In this document: piece after piece, positions 31,256-37,708 of the stretch | How the letters are laid out: each line of letters begins with the position of its first letter | Numbering within the stretch: the first letter of the stretch is position 1 | Source: Coptodactyla brooksi | Taxonomy: Eukaryota > Arthropoda > Insecta > Coleoptera > Scarabaeidae | Assembly: GCA_033557675.1 (NCBI GenBank) | Contig: JAWQRM010000034.1 | Coordinates: 1 to 37,708, forward strand | DNA length: 37,708 nt | Direction of reading: 5' to 3' | The notes under the pieces: generated by a model | Told to the model about the DNA's origin: nothing | Databases searched by the model: none | The model's input: only the letters and a program-made list of their open reading frames with translations | Program-made: the position numbers and the translations under genes

Positions 31256-31300
31256 ACTCCAAACAATGTTAGCGTGGTTAATGAAACATGTCTCGAGCAG
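31256..31300 (+). ncRNA. Decayed hammerhead-like motif, copy E
   Basis: CTCCAAACAATG replaces CTCCTGATGATG, then TTAGC-GTGGTTAATGAAAC, ATGTCTC and a perfect GAGCAG at 31295-31300. CAAACAA is incompatible with catalysis. The downstream CAGTTTTAGTGTATTGGTGA and GATTAACTTTT match the block after copy C. Confidence 0.4.
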
Positions 31301-33559
31301 ATAGGTTTCAGTTTTAGTGTATTGGTGATATTGATTAACTTTTCCATCAAGTGAGAGAATGTCAGACCAGAATGTGCAGTTATGTCGATTGACCGAACCG
31401 TTCAGTTCAAAGTTGCTTCACCTGAGAAAACTATATTGATAAGAAAATTTTCAATTTTAAACAATTTTTCACAAATTAAATTTAGTTTGAGCAAGCTAAA
31501 TTTGTTTATTTAATTTTTAAACAAAAACAGAATTGCAAGTCCAGCACTATATTTCCTGAATAAATAAGAAAATTCTGCATGTGTGCAAGCAAGACAGGTT
31601 AACTACGATTACATGAATTGCAATTACAAATTAAATTACATTAAGCTAAGTTAAACGAAACCAAATTAAATTGAGTCAGCTCAATGGCGGAAAAATCCCA
31701 AACAAATCAGGCTAATAGACTAATATCAAATATAAGTCAAACTATATTACGGTAAGTAAACATTCAGAACATATTACGGCCCACAGTATCTGTTAAAATT
31801 ACTACTCATTCTTGCCATAGGTGAAGTAGTCCACGAATTTGTGCGAAAAACATTCACGCGAAGCCGAGGATGTTTTTACTGCCTAGTAAAAACCTAGGCT
31901 TTTTACTGCCTAGTGAGTACATTAAAACTAAACATTCAGTAAACTAGAGTTGTCGAAAAGTAAAATTTTTTGTGTTATAATCGCATCCTGAAATGAACGT
32001 CCACCCGTTAGGTACTAGTAAATTATAAAATATTATTGTATAGTTTTAATATAAAATATTAAAACATAGAATTTGATCTTAATTTTAAATGTGTGCGAAA
32101 CAATATGACTAAAAATTAACATAATAATAATCCGTAATAGTTCTTTATTCTCTTAAAAAATATATACTTATGGAATTGTCTTCTTCAATAATTGTTATTG
32201 CATCCAATAAGGCACTCGAATTACCAAATTGTTCATAGTGTTAAGAGTTGTTATGAAATTTGACACAATTTACTTTGTTAGCTGACAATTAAAGTTGTTC
32301 ATCCGCCTGCTATGAAGAAATTAATAGAGATGATGAGTTATTTTGAACCTTATGTAAATATTACACATCATTGAAAAGATGACAAGTCATAAATTTAAGA
32401 GACGGTAAGGGATTGTAAGTCGAAAATTAATCAATTTGTTGGGACAGTAGTACAAAAAGTTCTTGACGAACTACCCGGATATAAACTTGTATCGAATTTT
32501 CACCAATAGTTCAAAAACAAAATATTTTATTTTTCAATATCTAAATACTAAGTTTTCCACATGTCCTACATTAATAAGGAGATTTGCCCATCTGGTATAA
32601 ATGTACATGTTCAAGTATTTTTTTATAATTTTACATACAAATATATGCAGTCTTTTTAGGTACTCTAAAATGAAATCATCAATGTAATAGCGTGAATGTA
32701 AGGTAATATGTGTAAAAAATTGACAATTTCGCAGTACTGTGTTTTAAAAGAACGAAGAGGAGTTCACGATGTACCAGGGTGTGAAACACGTGTTTCTGGT
32801 GACTGATTTTTGTTCATGCTGTGTGAATATAGTGAGTTTATTCTGAATATTGATAAACAATCTTCTTAGAGAAGGATCTTTGTTAAGCGGACATAGTACC
32901 TTTCGAGTCACCCATTTTTCATTATAAAACACATTTTTCGATATATCATAAATAAGTTAGGTTTGCTTCTTTTAAATTGAAACTTTGAGAATTTCTTTAT
33001 TAATGTGTAAACTTTTATAATGTAGTATTATATTTGCCGTTTAAATTTATATATTTTTTAAATAACATTAAATATTTTTAATGTTTACTTATTTTTAACG
33101 TTTACCTTCTGTTTCCCGTAAGATAACTTTTGAAAGATATATGGTAGAACTTAAATTCTTATTTCAAATTAAAGCTCAATACTCAATACTCTATATTCTG
33201 TGAACCTAAAACCTTAAAGATATCTCATATTTTAGTATTTTTAGATAATTCAAAAAATAGAAAAATTGAAGTTTATAAAGATTTTGATATGTATTATGAT
33301 GTAAATCTATTTACAGCAATTAAATTAATTAAATCTAGTGCTCACACTAAAACAATTGAGGTTCACAGAATACAAATCCATCAATAGAACATACTCTTAA
33401 AATTTCATAGCTCTACACTCATTACTTTTCTTAATCTTGCGGGTAATTCTGAACATTAGAAACTGAGAAAATCGAGTTTAAAAATAAAAATTTCTTTATT
33501 TAAAATATAGGGCATGTGTAACCATTTAAAATGCTCCTGCCTCATATGTAGGATCTTCT
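31301..33559. other. No gene recognised
   Basis: Very AT-rich sequence of about 2.2 kb. TTTTTACTGCCTAGT occurs twice at about 31874-31914 with a small hairpin between. The 62-codon minus-strand ORF at 32744-32932 has no domain. I see nothing else. Confidence 0.4.
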
Positions 33560-34190
33560 AAATTAGTAAACTTTTAATTCATAGCTTTTCTCATTCTGTT
33601 ATCCCTACAGGGTTGTGGGGAGGCTTTCACACGTATGATCAGATTGTAAAGCAGAGGTAAGAGAGAAATATGCAATCTTAAAACTAAGGCATTTCATGAA
33701 ACTTATTCTATCAGCCATTCCTTCATTAAAAATAACCACTGCCGCATTTACTGGTATAACAGTTACATTTTGGAAGAACCATATTATAATTTAGGTGCTG
33801 AAAGTTCAGTAAAAATTGGTTTTATCTCGTCCATTACAGCCATTGATACAGCATTTTCATGTTTGTATGAAGAAGCACTTTCTCTAAACTCTGCTATCGC
33901 GTACTGGCACCATGTGCTAGCTCCGACTGGATACAAATAATACATAAGAAGTAGGTCCACGAGGTTTCCATGCCTGACACAAATTTCATTATTTTCGGTA
34001 GCTGAAATTTCTTCCTTCACTGCTTTCTTTATTGGACTGTCAGCTACTTCAAAACTCACCAATTTTATTTTCTTCAAAATTCTATTGTGACTTTTGAGAA
34101 ACAGAAGGCAAATCCATAGCTGCAAAAAATTTTTTAAGACCACAGAAACGTAACTCCACTGTACGCATGGCATAGATAATTCTGCGACTT
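33560..34190 (-). pseudogene. Kolobok/MULE-like transposase relic
   Basis: The 129-codon frame at 33784-34173 reads, after an unclear N-terminal part, SPIKKAVKEEISATENNEIC, LLLMYYLYPVGASTWCQYAI and ASSYKHENAVSMAVMDEIKP, ending IFTELSAPKL. The CPVGxDSWCKY ... YKHKN-LPxAVxxxIKPVFxxLSxxxLL pattern belongs to a transposase family common in insects; I am not certain of its superfamily name. After the stop, VNAAVVIFNEGMADRISFMK and FKIAYFS continue the same domain to about 33660. The N-terminal half and catalytic start are missing. Confidence 0.55.
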
Positions 34191-34412
34191 ATCTCATAAT
34201 CACCATGACTTCACTCACTTATAGGTGAGCTTTTAAAAGAAGTTAATGTACTACATGTGCATTAATATGTCAACATAAAACTCAGAAACAAGTCCATATG
34301 CAATCCTTTCTCTCAATACAGCTTTAGAAGTAACAGCATATTAAGAGTTTTGATAATAGACAGAAGAATATCAATATTTACCAGTCTGTAACAATTACTA
34401 TAATTGGAAATA
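34191..34412. other. Short spacer before the piggyBac element
   Basis: AT-rich sequence without features, ending in the TTAA target duplication. Confidence 0.5.
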
Positions 34413-34416
34413 TTAA

Positions 34417-36908
34417 CCCTTTGCACTCGTAATTATGCTTTAGAAAGTTAGGAAATAACTCGGAATTTTTTTACATGTTCGATCAAGATAAATTTGTTTG
34501 TATGGAATTGTGTTCCAATGTAACTAGAATATTCACCAACCTTAAATCAGAAATTTTAAAATATACTCCCTGAACACACCCCTTTACCTAGGATAGGAAT
34601 GTGGCCATATAATATTTTATTTTTCAACTTGTCAAACTAATTTATTGAAACTACTAAGTGTACAAAGCTATATTTACACAATAAAAATCTAACAAAAGTA
34701 TTTACATGAACAATATTTAGGGGCAGAACGTAATGCTGGCACCTCCACCATAGCAAATCAACTTAGAAATACTTCGAATAGAAATGTTTTTGTGAAATCA
34801 TCACAGTTTAGCCAAAGAATTTTTGTTTTCTATAACTAGTAAAAGTAAGTAACAAAACTAAAAAAAGACAATAAAAATAACAAAAAACTACACACAAGAA
34901 ACATAATAGAAAGCACATAAACATAACATAAGAAAAAATTACATTTTATAATGTTGCAAAGTATGATACCGCTCGAAACAGTCCCCGATATGCAGTCCTG
35001 GCTTTCGAGTACATGTATTGCACATATAACTAGTTTGCCGTCTTCCACCTGCCACTTTTCTGTCGGAACACACCAAACAGTCCTTTTTGCTCTCCTGACG
35101 CATTACGTGCAATTTGCCGTTTAATCGCTCTTCCTTATCACTCGATGATGGTCTACCAGGAAGTTTGGAGGATTGTCTATAATTTCCTATTAGTTCATCA
35201 ACCAGTTGCCGAACAAATTTTAGGTGCGTCATGGGACGCTTATTTTGGCGACGTTGATCGATTTTGTATAACAAATACGCATTTACACTGCATGACTCAA
35301 GTCCCCAAAAAAATAATTTCCGCCACCATTTGAGCGATTTTCGCAAAAAGCAGTATGATGCAGAATACGAGTCAGCTCTATCAACGCCCCCCATATATTT
35401 GTTGTAGTTAATAACAACCGTGGGTTTGTTCACTTCCTGCAAATATCCTCCACGTACTCTTCTATTTATTGGCTGAGTACCCGAAACATCCCAAGTACTA
35501 AGTGCAGTGACGACCCTTTTATCTTTCCAGGCCAATAATAGTAAGTTTCCCGATCTGCAGGCAAATGTATTATCTCCGGAAAACTGCGGTCCTTTTATAG
35601 AGTCGGGTACGAATTTCCGGGTAATTTGGATAGTTCCAGTTAAGTACACGTTTAGTTTAAGAAGTTCTCGTGCAAGTGGTAGGCTTGTAAAATACCTGTC
35701 AGTAAATATATGGTATCCTTGACTGCCAGGATTGCCTTCCAGTAAATTTCGGCACAAATGCAGCACAACTCGTGAACTTATAGGAAGGTCAGGTCTTACT
35801 AAGTTTTCGGATGTCAAACTTCCGTAATAAGGCAAAATAGAATATATATATCCAGTATTAGCATCTGCCAATACATATATCCTGATTCCCCACTTTGTTG
35901 GTTTGTTTGGGTTATAAGTCAAAAAACTTATTCTGCCTTTGAATCCAACTACAGACTCATCTACGGAGATTTCCCTTGACGGAACAAAATGTTCTTTAAA
36001 CTTTGTCTCCAAAAAATCTAAATAATGGCTAACCTTTTGCACCCGACTCCGAAGAGTTTGATCGTTCGGATCTATCTCATGCAAATGAAGCATCCAAAAG
36101 ATTTGCATGAATCGTTCCCGTCTAAATATGGCACTAAAGAAAGGAATTTTAGCGTTAAAGTTTTGGGACCAATATTCCTGCAGATGGCTAACCGTTATTG
36201 TACCCATATTTAGAATCACGCCTAGAAAGGCCTTACATTCTGCAACTGTAAGATCTACCCATGTATTCCACGTGGATCTCTTTGATAACCTTTTTTGTCC
36301 AATTTTATTGCGAGCATAATTATTTGTTTCTTGTACAATTTTTTCAATCAATTCATCCGCAAAAAAAAGGTTAAAAAAGTCAATGGGTCTTGTACAGTTC
36401 TCAGGAATCTGTGGCCCTTCAGCTTTATCACCAGAAGTAAAATTTATCCTGTGCGGCACATTATCCTGCGTTGTAACATTCACCCATGGCCCATAATTAT
36501 CTTCTCCTGCATCATGAATTGAATCGTCGTCACTGCTGCTTGTACTGGGCAGAGGTATTGTCCGATTTCTTTTGGTCACTATAACGTCACTACCACTAGA
36601 ATCGCCTCCTGCAGCTTCTTCGCTACTGCCTTCGTCGCTGCTTTCATTAAACACAAATTCTCAAACATAATCGTCTATATAAAAGCCGTCACTGCTCTCA
36701 AACTCATTTTCAATGTTGCCTTGTAAATGTCGCTTAGGCATTGCGAGAATTAAAAATAAAAAATTAAAAATGATAAAGTAATAATAACACAAAACCGTCT
36801 CGGGTGGAGTTCGTGCGGTTGAGATACGATGTCCCTTGTATGGGGACATACGAGCGAAACGGTAAAACGACTGATGTCCCTCGTACGGGGACATACGAGT
36901 GCAAAGGG
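34417..36908 (-). mobile_element. Near-complete piggyBac-like element, 2492 bp
   Basis: CCCTTTGCACTCGTA at 34417-34431 is perfectly inverted at 36894-36908 (TACGAGTGCAAAGGG). Both ends are flanked by TTAA (34413-34416 and 36909-36912), the obligatory piggyBac target. The transposase gene lies on the minus strand (34939-36741). The end near 36908 carries two 29-bp direct repeats at 36828-36856 and 36873-36901, each with an internal GTCCC/GGGAC inverted repeat; the other end lacks them. Both ends intact and a single coding lesion indicate a young insertion. It sits about 108 bp from the poly(A) signal of the gene to its right. Confidence 0.95.
34939..36741 (-). pseudogene. piggyBac transposase with one premature stop
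   Basis: From ATG at 36739-36741 (MPKRHLQGNIENEFES) the frame runs 600 codons with one interruption: TGA at 36661-36663 (codon 27). Downstream the frame is open for 573 codons to the stop at 34939. An acidic Ser/Asp-rich N-terminus is typical. In the 571-residue open frame (GTG at 36652-36654) the catalytic aspartates are D232 (ISVDESVVGFKGR), D319 (FTDRYFTS) and D425 (MGGVDRAD); counted from the ATG these are about 261, 348 and 454, close to the family pattern. The YNPNKPTKWGIR signature is intact. The C-terminus has a cysteine-rich domain, C526xxC529, C545xxC548, H555, C559, H564. Translation could restart after the stop, or this copy may be dead. A CGA-to-TGA transition is a plausible origin. 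Confidence 0.9.
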
Positions 36909-37016
36909 TTAAACTATGATCCATTAGACCACCCCTTTCTCAAGTTCCTTTTCTTTTCTTCTACTTCTTAACGCTTTCCTGATTCCATTTGTTGTTTTAT
37001 GTCACCTCCAGGTGCT

Positions 37017-37022
37017 TTTATT
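37017..37022 (-). terminator. Poly(A) signal of the right-edge gene
   Basis: AATAAA on the minus strand lies 45 nt beyond the TAG stop at 37067-37069. Its presence supports 37067 as the true C-terminus of the gene. Confidence 0.55.
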
Positions 37023-37066
37023 TCATCCGGGAAAAATAATATTACTTCGTGGATACATTCTTGACA

Positions 37067-37708
37067 CTACGCGGGCCAATGAGAATGGTGATTATATGAA
37101 GTGTATATCCTCTGCACGCAATCTTCCACCGTTTCCTCGTCTTGTTTATAAGTCGCTATCAAGCGTAGCATTTCGTTGTAGTAAGCAGCGAATCCAAACA
37201 CTTGCAGTTGATGCAGTCGATACTCGATGAGCAGTTCCCGAATTCTCTTCAATTCGCCATAATCTTTCGAATTGAACGAAATCGCTGCACCTCTAGATTA
37301 TTATTACATGAATAGACAATTTTTACATAGTTACTTATTCAATATTCATTACCCTTCTCCGTCACCTCCCCATCACCCAGCCCATTACAGTTGCATGGTA
37401 TCTTATCCTCAAACCAGGGTTTTTCCCACAACGACCCCCATTCGTTCGAGTAAGCTGGATGCAAATTTTCTTTCCTGGTTGCGCAATCTTAACGACCGGA
37501 TGACCACCTCTTGCTAAACTAATGCCGGTACTGACTTGCAATAACTTATCGAGCTCATAGCTTTTTTCATTTACTAACCCATCTTCTGCAGCTATTTCCC
37601 TTTGGAAACCATTGAGCAAATTGTCTATGTAATTGGATACAGCAAAATCTTCTCCATTCACAGTAGTAGCACTAGTAGCAGCAGCAGCACACATCTTACT
37701 AGTTTCGT
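37067..37708 (-). CDS. Last two exons of an unrecognised gene, running off the window
   Basis: The exon 37366-37708 is open to the window edge and encodes ETSKMCAAAATSATTVNGED, SNYIDNLLNGFQREI, ELDKLLQVSTGISLARGGHP and CIQLTRTNGGRCGKNP. The exon 37067-37292 encodes SFNSKDYGELKRIRELLIEY, RLHQLQVFGFAAYYNEMLRL, then a stretch ending EDCVQRIYTSYNHHSHWPA and TAG. The 73-nt intron has donor AG|GTGACG and acceptor CTAG|AGG with matching phase 2; a phase-1 alternative (CCTG|GTTTGA to GGTGCAG|CG) would drop about 17 residues. The C-terminal part is helical with heptad-like leucines. The base composition is less AT-rich than the flanks. ATG at 37692-37694 could be the start, but the frame stays open upstream. 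I do not recognise the family. Confidence 0.55.

Noticed and set aside
33612..33657. A 46-nt plus-strand mini-exon (CCCTACAG before, GTAAGAGAG after) encoding LWGGFHTYDQIVKQ
   Set aside because: It lies within the minus-strand Kolobok/MULE-like relic, whose coding sequence explains the bases; the splice signals are likely chance.
34836..35048. Separate 70-codon minus-strand ORF overlapping the transposase end
   Set aside because: It is an out-of-frame shadow of the piggyBac transposase C-terminus and 3' UTR.

Overview
The window looks like nuclear DNA from an arthropod, most probably an insect. It is AT-rich throughout and has very short spliceosomal introns with GT/AG ends, a TATCGATA (DRE) promoter motif, a TCAGT-type initiator and AATAAA poly(A) signals. 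It carries a crowd of transposon families typical of insects: mariner, a Tc1/mariner relative with long D-E spacing, pogo/Tigger, hAT, piggyBac, Penelope-like, RTE-like and Jockey-like. I cannot name a species. There is no operon structure and no sign of bacterial sequence. All exon models are my own reading of splice sites and frames.

Three host gene models are supported. (1) At 5205-12616 on the minus strand, a small secreted-protein gene of unknown family: a signal-peptide exon at 12559-12616 and phase-1 mini-exons of 45 and 48 nt followed by a 152 nt exon, all with matching phases. Its long first intron holds LINE and Tc1/mariner-type debris. (2) At 21755-23670 on the plus strand, a four-exon gene for a protein of about 310 residues with a caspase p20/p10 layout. 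The catalytic His and Cys and the Asp-binding Arg are all replaced, so it reads as a catalytically dead caspase homologue. (3) At 37067-37708 on the minus strand, the last two exons of an unrecognised gene that runs off the right edge.

Most of the rest is mobile-element material. From 1 to 5 kb there is a mariner-derived palindrome, a foldback element, LINE endonuclease relics and Penelope-like (PLE) fragments. From 7.4 to 13.5 kb there is a LINE RT relic, a Tc1/mariner-superfamily transposase relic, a mariner relic and a PLE GIY-YIG relic. From 14.7 to 17 kb there is a GC-rich retro-insertion with a 14 bp target duplication, a hAT relic and a PLE terminus. From 18.5 to 21.4 kb two different pogo/Tigger-like transposase relics lie side by side. 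From 26 to 31.3 kb there are a hairpin-rich MITE, inverted minisatellite arrays, a dispersed repeat in two copies and a 5'-truncated Jockey-like LINE. From 33.5 to 36.9 kb there are a Kolobok/MULE-like relic and a near-complete piggyBac element with terminal repeats, TTAA duplications and one premature stop.

Five dispersed copies of one short motif fold, in consensus, like a type I hammerhead ribozyme. Two PLE GIY-YIG tails and a PLE linker fragment lie in the same window. This fits the known hammerheads of PLE terminal repeats; each copy here has core lesions. That family and the pseudo-caspase gene are the two observations most worth following up.
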